From positions 1-36,118 of IMG/VR virus record IMGVR_UViG_3300043437_000170: a stretch of DNA of 36,118 nt, one strand, 5' to 3'. The notes below the pieces were generated by a model that saw only the letters and a program-made list of their open reading frames with translations, searched no databases and was not told the origin of the DNA. Shown piece by piece: positions 13,430-22,526 of this stretch. This stretch comes from a virus. The first letter of the stretch is position 1. Every line of letters begins with the position of its first letter. Both the position numbers and the translations under genes were made by a program.

Positions 13430-16154
13430 GATTATTTACAAAGCCAATGCGCAAGGTCTTGAAGTTGCGGTAAATAAGATAACTCAGACCAATGACGAAC
13501 TGGTAAAGGGCGCAACGGACACCTCCAAGAAAGTGGCCGATGAGTTCAAGAAGATAGGCGGTGCTGCTGCGGCGGCCTTTGGGAGCCAGCAAGTGAAGGC
13601 TGCATTGGACCAGCTCAACAAAGAATCGGACAAGCTAACCACGAATTTGAAGGAATTGCAGAAGGAGCAAGTGCTTCTTGTGGCTTCCGGCAATCGCGTG
13701 AGCAAGGCTTATCAGGATAACGTGAAGGCGCAGCAGGCATTGAAGGTGCAGATTAGCCAGGTGAATGCCGAGCAGCAAGAACTGAATCGCACCTATGGCG
13801 AGACTGAGACAAAGCAAAAGAGTTTGACCGGTCAGCTAAGAGCATTGAAGCAAGAGCTTTCATTGCTTGAGTCTCAAGGCAAGGAGAACACCGAAGAGTT
13901 TGAGAATTTATTATTCACAGCGGCAAGGCTCGAAGATCAGATTGGAGATACGAGGGAGCGAGTGCGCGTATTGGCATCGGACACGTTCAAGTTCGATGCA
14001 GCGGTAGGCGCAACGCAAGCACTGGCATCAGGCTTCGAGGTTGCGCAAGGTGCGGCTGCGTTGTTCGGTTCGGAAGGTAAGGAGTTGCAAGAAGTGATTG
14101 CTAAGACAACGGCTGTGACTGCCATCGCCAACGGTGTGAATGACCTTGCCCAGCAGATAACAGGGCAAGGCGCATTGAAGCTTGCATTGCTTGCGGCTGG
14201 GCAAAAGGCGGTTGCTGTTGCCACTGCCATCAGCACTGGAGCAATCAGCGCATTTAGGGTGGCACTGGCTGCGACTGGGATTGGCTTGTTTGTGACAGGG
14301 ATTGCTTTGCTTGTAGATCGGTTGAAGGATGCGGCAGATAATCAGGCAGCATTTAATCGCGTGTTGGAGTTATCGAAGCAAGCGGCAGAAGGTACACGAA
14401 AGGCGATTAATGATTTATCAAATTCGACTTTAGATACAGCCACTAAGATAAGAATTGCCAATGGTGACTTAACACAATCAGAAGCAGATAGAAGAGCTGC
14501 TGTTGCAGAAACGCAAAAGTCAGTTGAGTCATTGCTTAAAACTGAAACCGGCATAAGAGAAAAAGCAGTGGAACAAGTGAAGCGATTGTCTGCTGATCTT
14601 GCAAAATCAGAAGAATCTGATCGCAGAGCCAGTGCAAAAACAGGACAAGACCTTGTAACGCAACAAACAAAGAACTTGGCAGCACAGTTGCTAATTCAGG
14701 AAAATGTAATTAAGGACAGCGAGAAGCGAGTTCAGACATTAAGGGAAAGCGGACAAGTACAAATAGCAGCAACGAATAAACTATTCGCAGCCGAGGAGAA
14801 TGCAGTAAGAAGAGAAGAGGCAAAGAAGCGTGCAGAAGACGCAAAGAAGGCAGCGGAAGATGCAGCGAAGGCAGAACTGGAAGCAAGGAATGCAGCCAGA
14901 GAAAAGCTAAGACAGTTGGAGCTTGATGCACTTGCTACCCAGTTGGATGACCGTGAGAAGGTGTTAAGCGATAGCAATGCAAAGATTGCCGAGCTCGAAG
15001 CAACATTTGCTGCATCAAAGTTTGCAAAGGGCAGCGTTGAGGAAAAGAAGCTACAAGAATCAATTACATTAATCAAGGAGCAAGCCACAAAGGATATTGC
15101 TGAGATTGATCAGAAGGCACTTGATGACAAAGCAGCCAAGGAAAAAGAAGCAGCGGAAAAGGCGAAGCAAGAAGCCGAGAAGTTGGCACAAGAAAAAACA
15201 AGACTGGCTATTGCAGGCATCGATGCTGAAATAGATGCTCTTAAAACATTAGAGATAAGTGAAGGGACCAGCCTTGATAGAAGGATTGAACTTATTAGGC
15301 TTAATGGCAAGAAGAGGATTGAAGAAGCACAGGGCAATGCAGCAAAGATAAAACTTATCAATGCGGAGACCGAACAAGCTATTCAAGAAGAACGCGACAA
15401 GTCAACTCAGAAAGCAATCGACAATGCATTCGCGGTTGCACGAACTGTTGCCGATACATTGGGCAGCATAATTAGTTTGCAAGGCGAGCAATCGGCATTG
15501 CGTATTGAAGAGATTGATGCAGAAAGCCAAAAGCAAGCGGAGGCAATCGAAAGGTCAACAGAGACAGAGATAAACAAGCAGAGACAACTTGATGCGCTTC
15601 GATTAAGGACTCAGCAAAAGATCGCACAAGAGAAAGCAAGGCAGGCGCAATCAGAAAAGACATTCGCAATCTTCACTGCTGTGATAAACACGGCTGCTGA
15701 GGTGACAAAAAACATTGCCAATCCTGTGCTTGCTGCCATCACTGCCGCTGCTGGTCTTGCACAGATTGCCATCATATCTGCACAGCCAGTGCCGAAGTTT
15801 AAGAAGGGTGGTCCGGTAGGAGGCAAAAGCCATGAGGCTGGAGGTACATTGATTGAAGCAGAGAAAGGCGAGTATGTTGTAAACAAGAGCTCAGTGTCGC
15901 AGCATCGCAAGGCATTGGATGCGATGAACACATCGAGTGCTGCATTTAAGAAGTTCATTGATGAGAAGTATGTTCGCCCTGCCATCGCTGGCTATGCGAT
16001 GAACAACAAGCGCGATGGCATCACCGTGAATGCATCGCTTAACAGCAAGAGCATGGAGAGAGAGTTGAAAGGATTGCGAAAGGATATGCGAAACAAGAAC
16101 ACAGTGATTAATTTTAACGGCAGCGATTCGCGATACTCATGGCAGCAGAATTAA
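13410..16154 (+). CDS. Tail tape measure protein
   Basis: A 914-residue protein, the longest in the window. After a short structured start (MAQAEVEIIYKANAQGLEVA) come long Ala/Lys/Glu/Gln-rich coiled coils (about residues 60-190 and 330-750). Hydrophobic segments lie at about 281-305 (LAATGIGLFVTGIALLV) and 770-795. The KKGGPVGGKSHEAGG and KGEYVVNKSS blocks near 800-830 are typical of tape measures. At about 0.15 nm per residue a tail near 135 nm is expected, so a siphovirus. Parts of the gene (about 14,380-14,800) are AT-richer than the rest, suggesting module exchange. It overlaps the next gene by 16 nt. Confidence 0.92.
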   Translation: MAQAEVEIIYKANAQGLEVAVNKITQTNDELVKGATDTSKKVADEFKKIGGAAAAAFGSQQVKAALDQLNKESDKLTTNLKELQKEQVLLVASGNRVSKAYQDNVKAQQALKVQISQVNAEQQELNRTYGETETKQKSLTGQLRALKQELSLLESQGKENTEEFENLLFTAARLEDQIGDTRERVRVLASDTFKFDAAVGATQALASGFEVAQGAAALFGSEGKELQEVIAKTTAVTAIANGVNDLAQQITGQGALKLALLAAGQKAVAVATAISTGAISAFRVALAATGIGLFVTGIALLVDRLKDAADNQAAFNRVLELSKQAAEGTRKAINDLSNSTLDTATKIRIANGDLTQSEADRRAAVAETQKSVESLLKTETGIREKAVEQVKRLSADLAKSEESDRRASAKTGQDLVTQQTKNLAAQLLIQENVIKDSEKRVQTLRESGQVQIAATNKLFAAEENAVRREEAKKRAEDAKKAAEDAAKAELEARNAAREKLRQLELDALATQLDDREKVLSDSNAKIAELEATFAASKFAKGSVEEKKLQESITLIKEQATKDIAEIDQKALDDKAAKEKEAAEKAKQEAEKLAQEKTRLAIAGIDAEIDALKTLEISEGTSLDRRIELIRLNGKKRIEEAQGNAAKIKLINAETEQAIQEERDKSTQKAIDNAFAVARTVADTLGSIISLQGEQSALRIEEIDAESQKQAEAIERSTETEINKQRQLDALRLRTQQKIAQEKARQAQSEKTFAIFTAVINTAAEVTKNIANPVLAAITAAAGLAQIAIISAQPVPKFKKGGPVGGKSHEAGGTLIEAEKGEYVVNKSSVSQHRKALDAMNTSSAAFKKFIDEKYVRPAIAGYAMNNKRDGITVNASLNSKSMERELKGLRKDMRNKNTVINFNGSDSRYSWQQN

Positions 16155-18139
16155 GATTCTTGATTGATGGCATCGACCGAGGCCAGCCATTGAATCCGGA
16201 GGACTTTGGCATCACGATAAATGAAGATGACAGCATTGGAGCTCGCATAGTTTCCTACGATGCGGACCTAATCTTTGGAGGCGATGTATTCACCTACCTA
16301 TACAGCAAGCTCGCAAGTTCGGGCTACTGCGAACTGGTGCGAGTGAATGTTCAATACTTGTGTGCGTCTGGTAACTGGCTCGGCTTGGTCAATGGGTACA
16401 TCATTGCAACCGAATCAACATTCCTATTGGACCGCTGCGAGGTTAAGACTAAGATCTATGATGAAAGCTTTAGCACCAAAATCAACAACAACAAGGCGAT
16501 TCCATTCTCGATGGATCTCACAACGTCAAAGAATGGCGCAGTAATCACACCTCCGACAAAGTATGAGCTGTGGGTGTTTAGAGCTCAGCCAACTGTATCA
16601 TTCTATCCGCCAGCTTTTGGCTATACTGTTTATGATGTATTCAAGCATTTAGTTGCTTGCATGAGCGATGGCTTGATTGACTTTGATTCGAACTACTTTG
16701 CTGCAAACTATCCGCAAAATGAAGTGCTGTTCTATACCAGCGGTGAATCGATTAGGATTAAGCAAGACGTTGAGGTGCTTGCTTCATTCGAGACTCTTTA
16801 CAACGCATTAAGGCTGAAGTTGAACCTTGGCCTTGGCATCGAGAATCAAGGCAATGGAAGGCCATTGCTGCGTATCGAGCCTGCTGCATACTTCCAGCAA
16901 TCGGTTGCTTCTACAACCTTGATTGATCAGCCAGACATCGAAATGAAGTTTGACACGAAACGACTATATCAAGCGGCTCAGTTTGGAAGTGACTTGGTGC
17001 TTGAGGCTGGCCAATGCGATAACGGTGACACGCCTTGCGAGTTTGTTCAAACGCCATTCAGAGGCTTCAGGGATGAGAAGTTCGGATTCATTGGTCAGTG
17101 CAACACAAGCAATGTATTGCAACTAAAGACATCAGATATTGTATTTGATACCAATGTGATTCAGGATATTGTGGTATTCAACAACACTGGCTATGATACC
17201 AATGGCGTTGTTATAATGGCGAACTGGGATGGATACTACGGAGCATTTACTGCCAGGGCAAAAATATATGATCCTTATGGAATCGGTAATGCTATTTATA
17301 ACGGAAACTTTACAAACGAATTTGTTTCTGCCAATTGGCTGAGTGGTTTCCCGAATAGCCTTGAGTCATTCCTTCAACCATTCAATCCGGCAACAACTGT
17401 GTTCTTAGCAAGGGCAACGGTTGACACGCAGTGCTGGAATGTCGATGATGACCAGTTCTATTCTTATGCGACTGCCACTGCAACCTTCTTGAATTATCCA
17501 AATGAGATCACTGATGCTGGCAACAACTTCAGCGGCTCTACTTATGTGGTGCCATTCACAGGCATCTACACATTTAATGCGAAGATTCAGCTCGATGGCT
17601 TGACACTTGTGACAGGCAACAAGATTGGCTTTGCAAGTATAAAGCACTATGATGCAGCGGATGCAGAGATTCAGACTATCGATGGTCCGCAGATCACATC
17701 GGTTGCAATTAACTTCAGTGAGCTGACTGTGACCGCAACGATTGTGTGCAATGCCGGTGACTTGGTGCGCACGGATGCATCTGTGAAGATTGTCACCCCT
17801 GGTCCGATTGCCAGTCAGTGTGTGTTGTTTCAATGGACCGACATTCCAAGCGGCACGGTTTATCGCACTGAGTTCTCAGGCTCTGGACTTCCGCTTGCGC
17901 CAACTACATTGGAGCCCGTTGACATCAACGACGTGCAAGCCTACCTATACAAGTTTAAGCGCCCGTTAACGATGGCAGAGATAAACGCCATCACAAGTGA
18001 GACATCGAAGCCAATCTTATTGGGTAGGCAAGATGATATCATTGCGGTTTCTCCGACCTACATCAAAGCAATTAACATTGAATCAGTGATGCGCAAGAAT
18101 GCGCAATTCGAACTAAGATCCAACAAGCTACTGCCATGA
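16139..18139 (+). CDS. Large distal tail / baseplate protein
   Basis: A 666-residue protein directly after the tape measure, where distal tail and tail-tip proteins are encoded. Residues 1-110 (AAELRFLIDGIDRG, ARIVSYDADLIFGGDVFTYL) are beta-rich and fit a tail-hub-like start. Around residues 430-560 (TYVVPFTGIYTFNAKIQLDG) is a C1q/TNF-like beta-sandwich pattern, which in phages often binds carbohydrate or trimerises. The end (ILLGRQDDIIAVSPTYIKA) is again beta-rich. I see no enzymatic motif. It overlaps both neighbours (16 and 4 nt). Tail location is secure from context; the specific role is inferred. Confidence 0.7.
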   Translation: MAAELRFLIDGIDRGQPLNPEDFGITINEDDSIGARIVSYDADLIFGGDVFTYLYSKLASSGYCELVRVNVQYLCASGNWLGLVNGYIIATESTFLLDRCEVKTKIYDESFSTKINNNKAIPFSMDLTTSKNGAVITPPTKYELWVFRAQPTVSFYPPAFGYTVYDVFKHLVACMSDGLIDFDSNYFAANYPQNEVLFYTSGESIRIKQDVEVLASFETLYNALRLKLNLGLGIENQGNGRPLLRIEPAAYFQQSVASTTLIDQPDIEMKFDTKRLYQAAQFGSDLVLEAGQCDNGDTPCEFVQTPFRGFRDEKFGFIGQCNTSNVLQLKTSDIVFDTNVIQDIVVFNNTGYDTNGVVIMANWDGYYGAFTARAKIYDPYGIGNAIYNGNFTNEFVSANWLSGFPNSLESFLQPFNPATTVFLARATVDTQCWNVDDDQFYSYATATATFLNYPNEITDAGNNFSGSTYVVPFTGIYTFNAKIQLDGLTLVTGNKIGFASIKHYDAADAEIQTIDGPQITSVAINFSELTVTATIVCNAGDLVRTDASVKIVTPGPIASQCVLFQWTDIPSGTVYRTEFSGSGLPLAPTTLEPVDINDVQAYLYKFKRPLTMAEINAITSETSKPILLGRQDDIIAVSPTYIKAINIESVMRKNAQFELRSNKLLP

Positions 18140-19782
18140 GTTATACATCTCTACCTTATCAACCGATTATCTTCAACTCAACTTTGCCTGAAGGCTGCGA
18201 AGGCTGTGGCTCGGAGTATTCGCAGTTGGTGGATTTCAATGACCAACTATTCTGGCAGCTCGAGGCTGGGCAGTGCGGCGAAGTTGAGTTCTTTGACGAG
18301 ACATTGGTAGGGCCTTGGACACAGGATGGCAGCACCATCACAGGCGGTGGCACAAGCACAGGCGGCTACATAGCAAGCTACTTGCGGTATGATGTGGTTC
18401 CTAACTTTATTGTGACCATAACCGTAAGCGATATTATTGGCGTGCTTCGGGTATTAATAAACGGCGGCTCGTTTCTCGATGTGTCAACACAAGGCACGCA
18501 TTCGCTATACTTAACGACATCAGACCTAACAAGCAATGCAATACTGATAGCCTTTAGCAATGGCGGGCAGCCATTCGATGGTTCTTTCGTTATCGACAGC
18601 GTTGTACCAGTTCCAAACGGCGGCTTATTTGCCGGCATTGTAGATGCGCAGACCTTGGCAGTTGTTGAGCGGCTTGATCCAGTAATCACAACAAGCCAGC
18701 AATATTTGACTGCTGCCATCGACATGGCTGATGTGGATATCGAGCCTGGCTGCTATCGATTAGCGATTGCGGATTACTGCACCAATACTTGCGGCCAGTA
18801 TTTTATTTACAACCCTTATTTCAATGGCAACCCTTTATGCCTCGATTGCTTGCCTATCGGTTGGACTTCCACACCCGTAACGGGTTCTAATAATTGGAAC
18901 GTAGGTAACGGTGAAGCGACCATTGATTTAACGGCGATAGGCAATGCTACAAATTTGGTTTCAGTAACAGAGCTTTGCGAAGACACGGACTATTATGTCG
19001 AGATTGAAGTGGAATCGATAATCAATGCACGCCTTCGCTTGCAAGTTGATGGCAATAATTATGGCACCGCAATAACTACGGCAGGCACTTACAACTTCAC
19101 AATCACAGTGACAGACAGCGGCCCACTAAGTTTGTTCGGCTCTCAGTTCGGTGCTTCGCTCGATGGCGAAATAGTTGTTAAGCGTGTAACCGTGCGAGCT
19201 GATAAGAACTGGGTAAGCTACGACCAATACAGCGACCTTATCACCGTTGGCGATTACTCCGACAATTGCAAGTTCTTCAAGATCGAAGGCTGCAATGCGG
19301 AGAATCAATTCGGCCTTGCATTCAATGGCACATCGTTCTTGCCAGGCATCCGCTTGGAGGGCCGCAGATTCCGCGCTCAGTACAACTCGGATGTTGACTT
19401 GTTTAGATATGCAAGCGGCAAGGCTGTGACATCTTATGCAGATATTCGCAAGCGCGTATCTTACTTCTTTGGGCAATTGCCTGAGTATGTATTTGACTTC
19501 CTTTCGATCATCACATACTTTGACAACTTGTATGTAAACGGCGAGCTTTACTCGCCTGCTGAGGCTGACTTCCCAGACATCGAGTACAACGATGGGAATA
19601 ACCTTGGCTCGATTACCATCGACTTGTATAAGAAGAACGAGAAGGTGCGTAAGACGGTTTGTACGGCAGCGGATGCCAACTGCCTACCTTCGATATTGGA
19701 TTTAGGTGACGAGCCTTTTATACTGGCTCAGGATGGGGATAGGCTACTAACACAAAACAACATCAACTTGTATCAGGAATAA
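18136..19782 (+). CDS. Tail protein with two carbohydrate-binding-like modules
   Basis: A 548-residue beta-rich protein. Two segments look like related jelly-roll modules: residues about 55-155 (WTQDGSTITGGGT ... VTITVSDIIGVLRVLINGG) and about 240-350 (WTSTPVTGSNNWNVGNG ... VEIEVESIINARLRLQVDG). Both begin with GxW-type turns and share the sequence of V.I.V..I...LR..V.G followed by a G-T..F/L.. strand. Cysteine pairs occur (CEGCGSEY, CTNTCGQY, LCLDC). It ends LAQDGDRLLTQNNINLYQE, a closing style typical of this phage group's virion proteins. Probably a tail-tip or adhesin component binding surface glycans. Start overlaps the previous stop (ATGA). Confidence 0.65.
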   Translation: MSYTSLPYQPIIFNSTLPEGCEGCGSEYSQLVDFNDQLFWQLEAGQCGEVEFFDETLVGPWTQDGSTITGGGTSTGGYIASYLRYDVVPNFIVTITVSDIIGVLRVLINGGSFLDVSTQGTHSLYLTTSDLTSNAILIAFSNGGQPFDGSFVIDSVVPVPNGGLFAGIVDAQTLAVVERLDPVITTSQQYLTAAIDMADVDIEPGCYRLAIADYCTNTCGQYFIYNPYFNGNPLCLDCLPIGWTSTPVTGSNNWNVGNGEATIDLTAIGNATNLVSVTELCEDTDYYVEIEVESIINARLRLQVDGNNYGTAITTAGTYNFTITVTDSGPLSLFGSQFGASLDGEIVVKRVTVRADKNWVSYDQYSDLITVGDYSDNCKFFKIEGCNAENQFGLAFNGTSFLPGIRLEGRRFRAQYNSDVDLFRYASGKAVTSYADIRKRVSYFFGQLPEYVFDFLSIITYFDNLYVNGELYSPAEADFPDIEYNDGNNLGSITIDLYKKNEKVRKTVCTAADANCLPSILDLGDEPFILAQDGDRLLTQNNINLYQE

Positions 19783-19795
19783 ATTCGTATATTTG
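19768..19795 (+). promoter_or_regulatory. Promoter (TTG-N17-TATATTTG) before the tail tube gene
   Basis: TTG at 19768-19770 and TATATTTG at 19788-19795. The mRNA would have a leader of about 75 nt before ATG 19877, containing TAGTGAG (19823-19829) and CCGGCA (19843-19848); similar words occur in the capsid leader. A separate promoter fits a need for high expression of this structural gene. Confidence 0.6.
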
Positions 19796-19876
19796 CACAG
19801 ATCATCATAGAGACGTAGGACTTAGTGAGCCATCCTATTCAACCGGCATCACACCAACAAATTAAATCTCTATACT

Positions 19877-20416
19877 ATGGCTTGTGTAAGCTACTGCGAC
19901 TCTTCGCTACTTGATCACAACTTAGTAAACTGCAACGAATACAAGCTCGGTGGTGTTTCTGCGATTATCGTTGGAGCCTGCGGCACAGAATTGGTTGACC
20001 CTTCACTTGCGGAAGATGTACAGGATCTTTTAGATGCTGGAACTGCGAAGCTTATTGAAGACATCCGTTTCGCTTTGCCTGCTGGTTCTCCGGTAACTGT
20101 TGACAGCCCAATCGGATGCGGTACTCCAATTCGTATCAACGAAGACCGTACTGCAACCCTGTATGATGCAAACGTAACTGATGAAAACAATGCTTTCTGG
20201 AATGATGTAAACAACCGCCGAATTGGATGGATACTCGCGTATATGTGCGATAGCGGTAAGGTGATCTACATCGACCCACCACAAGGATTGACTACATCAG
20301 CACAGTTCATCTTGCCTGAGCAGAACAATGAATTGCAGCGTTACGAAGTGACATTTTCATGGCGCGACAAGAACATCCCTGAACAATACGATGCCCCTGC
20401 TGGCATCTTTGGATAA
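19877..20416 (+). CDS. Probable major tail (tube) protein
   Basis: A 179-residue beta-rich protein (MACVSYCDSSLLDHNLVNCN, LQRYEVTFSWRDKNIPEQYD). It has its own promoter and a 94-bp upstream gap in a genome that otherwise overlaps its genes, which suits an abundant virion protein. Codons are biased to GCT, CGT and ACT compared with neighbouring genes, as also in the capsid gene. Size, location after the tail genes and the EVTFSW closing strand make tail tube the best guess. A head decoration protein is the main alternative. Its stop shares a base with the next start (TAATG). Confidence 0.55.
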   Translation: MACVSYCDSSLLDHNLVNCNEYKLGGVSAIIVGACGTELVDPSLAEDVQDLLDAGTAKLIEDIRFALPAGSPVTVDSPIGCGTPIRINEDRTATLYDANVTDENNAFWNDVNNRRIGWILAYMCDSGKVIYIDPPQGLTTSAQFILPEQNNELQRYEVTFSWRDKNIPEQYDAPAGIFG

Positions 20417-21366
20417 TGGATAGTTCTACCAAAAAAGAAAGCCAAGGCACTACCTCGCAAGGGGTTGTGCTTTTGGCATTCGGTAAGCCTCAGTATTACT
20501 GGGCTGCTTACAATCTTGCTTTTAGTATTAAGAAGCACAACAAGGATATAAGAATATCAGCATTCTTTGAAAGCAAAGACAAGGCAATAATGCATTGCCC
20601 TGATATTGTTGAATATGTTGAAAAAATTGGAGAGATAGATATCAATGACATCTACACCAATAAGAATCTTGACCCATTAAAGGTCAAGATTAATCTTTAC
20701 AAGTATTTGCAATACGATCGCAACCTCTACCTTGATGTTGATGCAGTTGCGCTCAAAGATATTCAACCATTGATTGATGAATATATTCAATCGGGCAAAA
20801 ATTACATAAGCCATACAGTAGGCTATCACACCATCGATAAGGGTAGAGACTTCAAAGAAATGCAATGGGCATGGGCTGACAAGCTATGGGAGCATTTTGA
20901 ACTTTCTGCCGATACTGTTGTGCCTGCAATTAACAGCTCCATTCAATGGATAGTAAAAGGCAAAGAAGCTGAAAGCATATTCAATGAAGCCATGCATTTG
21001 TATTTTGACAAGACAATGCCATTAAAGGACTTACGGATGAAGTGGGGCGGTGGACAGCCTGATGAGCTTTACATGAATGTTGCACTGGCAAACCTCGGCA
21101 TTGATCCAGCTCTTAAACATTATGAGCCAATCAAAGGCAGCGAAGGCGGTGTTGTTCACTTCTGCATGCAGAGAGTGCAAACGATTCAAGAGATTACTGA
21201 AAATTATTATTTCCAGAGCTACTATGGTGGGGCTGGGTTTACTCCAAGATTTTACATCGAATGGCTCGATAGGATGTTAAGTGCAGATCACAAAGCTCTT
21301 AACAAAAGGCATAATTATTTGATTGGTAGAATCGTACAAAATAAATTTGTTGATGGAAAACGCTAA
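20416..21366 (+). CDS. Glycosyltransferase (GT-A fold, GT8-like)
   Basis: A 316-residue enzyme with a Rossmann-like start (GVVLLAFGKPQYYWAAYNLA), the helix before the metal site (KINLYKYLQYDRNLYLDVDA) and the DxD motif D107-V-D109, which binds the metal and nucleotide-sugar. A later WGGGQPDELYMN block (from residue 210) resembles the acceptor/catalytic loop of GT8-like enzymes. It probably adds sugars to a phage tail or capsid protein or alters the host envelope; the substrate cannot be read. It begins on the stop of the probable tail tube gene. AT content is higher than in the flanking structural genes, suggesting acquisition. Confidence 0.82.
   Translation: MDSSTKKESQGTTSQGVVLLAFGKPQYYWAAYNLAFSIKKHNKDIRISAFFESKDKAIMHCPDIVEYVEKIGEIDINDIYTNKNLDPLKVKINLYKYLQYDRNLYLDVDAVALKDIQPLIDEYIQSGKNYISHTVGYHTIDKGRDFKEMQWAWADKLWEHFELSADTVVPAINSSIQWIVKGKEAESIFNEAMHLYFDKTMPLKDLRMKWGGGQPDELYMNVALANLGIDPALKHYEPIKGSEGGVVHFCMQRVQTIQEITENYYFQSYYGGAGFTPRFYIEWLDRMLSADHKALNKRHNYLIGRIVQNKFVDGKR
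21318..21349 (+). promoter_or_regulatory. Promoter (TTTG-N20-TAAATTTG) inside the glycosyltransferase gene end
   Basis: TTTG at 21318-21321 and TAAATTTG at 21342-21349 lie within the last codons of the glycosyltransferase gene. ATG 21353 follows the -7 box by 3 nt, so the methyltransferase message would start essentially at its start codon. Confidence 0.5.
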
Positions 21367-21919
21367 GAAACGAGGCCGAAAGCCTAAGCAAAAAGAAGTA
21401 GTTGAGACCGAAATAGTTGAAAGACATTCATGGAATTCTGAAGATGAGTGCGGTGCTTTTATGGCAAGCCTTGTCAAGATGAATAAGATTATGACGGTAC
21501 TTGAGATTGGAGTCTTTGAAGGTGAAACAGCACAGCACCTTATCAATGCTCTGCCACAAGGAGGGCAGTATATTGGTATCGATGTTGTTGACTATCGCAC
21601 ACAAAAGACAATTGAAGCCATGAACACTGGAGGCAAGTCGATTGACTTTATATTAGGCAGCTCACTTGATGAAATGCCTAAGTTGCCGCCGCATCATTTT
21701 GACCTTATCTTTATTGATAGCCTTCATGAATTTGATCATGTCTTGCAAGAGTTTAAGATTGCTGAAAGTCTTATCTCCAAAGATGGTTTGATTATACTAC
21801 ATGACACCATTCATCTTGAAGGACCCAAGCAGCTTGTAGCTTACGCAGCTTATTATAAGTATAACACAATCACGCTTAATACCACAGAAGGTAGAGGCAT
21901 TTCAATTTTAAAAAGATGA
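21353..21919 (+). CDS. Class I SAM-dependent methyltransferase, copy 1
   Basis: A 188-residue enzyme (start ATG 21353; an upstream TTG at 21323 falls within the promoter). Motif I VLEIGVFEGETAQ (about residues 49-61), the acidic IGIDVVD strand and DLIFIDSLHEFDHV match the Methyltransf_24/TylF-type class, which often O-methylates sugars or small molecules. The N-terminus has an AT-hook-like KKRGRKPKQK (residues 5-14), unusual for this class. It is homologous to the next gene along its whole length (EIGVFEG, FDFIFVD/FDLIFID, HDTIHL, RGLSI/RGISI). With the glycosyltransferase it probably decorates a glycan. Confidence 0.8.
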   Translation: MENAKKRGRKPKQKEVVETEIVERHSWNSEDECGAFMASLVKMNKIMTVLEIGVFEGETAQHLINALPQGGQYIGIDVVDYRTQKTIEAMNTGGKSIDFILGSSLDEMPKLPPHHFDLIFIDSLHEFDHVLQEFKIAESLISKDGLIILHDTIHLEGPKQLVAYAAYYKYNTITLNTTEGRGISILKR

Positions 21920-22449
21920 GTGATAAAATAGTAACAACAAAAACATTCAAAGAAATTCCAATGCCTTGGTGGACAAGCGAGGTTGATGTATATGATTTCA
22001 TATACTCACTTATTAAAATGACAGGCGCAAAGAATGTCATGGAGATAGGAGTTTTTGAAGGTTATACATCTGTAAAGATGATTGAAGCTTTGCCAAAAGA
22101 TGGCAAATTTACTGGCATTGACATTAACAATTATTTGAAGAATGATCTAAACTCATTTGGCGTTGAGGTTGATTTTATCCTTGGTGAATCCATCAATGTA
22201 ATGAAAGCTATGGAGCCAAAGCAGTTTGATTTCATCTTTGTAGATGGAGATCATAGCTGGGCGAATATCTTGCCGGAGTTCAAAGAGGTTCGAAAATTAA
22301 TCAAACCAGGTGGGATCATAGCATATCATGATACAATACATCTTCCAGATGTTAAGAATCTTATGAACTATATTTCTAAACAAAATTATAATGTCATAAC
22401 ATTGAAAACATCTGAAATGCGTGGTCTTTCTATAATTCAGGAAAAATGA
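21916..22449 (+). CDS. Class I SAM-dependent methyltransferase, copy 2
   Basis: A 177-residue paralogue of the preceding enzyme. Motif I VMEIGVFEGYTSVKM (about residues 41-55), FTGIDINNY and FDFIFVDGDHSWANI, and the shared closing block GGIIAYHDTIHLPDVKNL. It lacks the AT-hook-like start of copy 1 and instead has MPWWTSEVDVYDFIY. Two diverged copies suggest two positions or acceptors on one glycan. Start overlaps copy 1 by 4 nt; stop overlaps the next mini-gene by 4 nt. Substrate unknown. Confidence 0.82.
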   Translation: MSDKIVTTKTFKEIPMPWWTSEVDVYDFIYSLIKMTGAKNVMEIGVFEGYTSVKMIEALPKDGKFTGIDINNYLKNDLNSFGVEVDFILGESINVMKAMEPKQFDFIFVDGDHSWANILPEFKEVRKLIKPGGIIAYHDTIHLPDVKNLMNYISKQNYNVITLKTSEMRGLSIIQEK

Positions 22450-22526
22450 AAAAACTAAACTTTTGCCGCACTAAGTCTTGCGGCTCGCACATCATAAACC
22501 AACCAACCACTAAAGCAACTGCGTAA
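22446..22526 (+). CDS. 26-residue mini-gene linking methyltransferase and portal
   Basis: The frame reads MKKLNFCRTKSCGS and ends in PTTKATA. It starts in the preceding stop (ATGA) and its TAA overlaps the portal ATG (TAATG), so it fills the gap exactly. This is the same overlap style as all real neighbours, which argues for translation, at least as a coupling leader that hands ribosomes to the portal start. Two cysteines and a basic start could bind metal. It is too short to judge by composition. Confidence 0.45.
   Translation: MKKLNFCRTKSCGSHIINQPTTKATA

Noticed and set aside
20404-20411. CATCTTTG before the glycosyltransferase as a promoter
   Set aside because: The first base of the -7 box is wrong and the bases encode the conserved-looking end GIFG of the preceding protein; coupling by TAATG explains expression.
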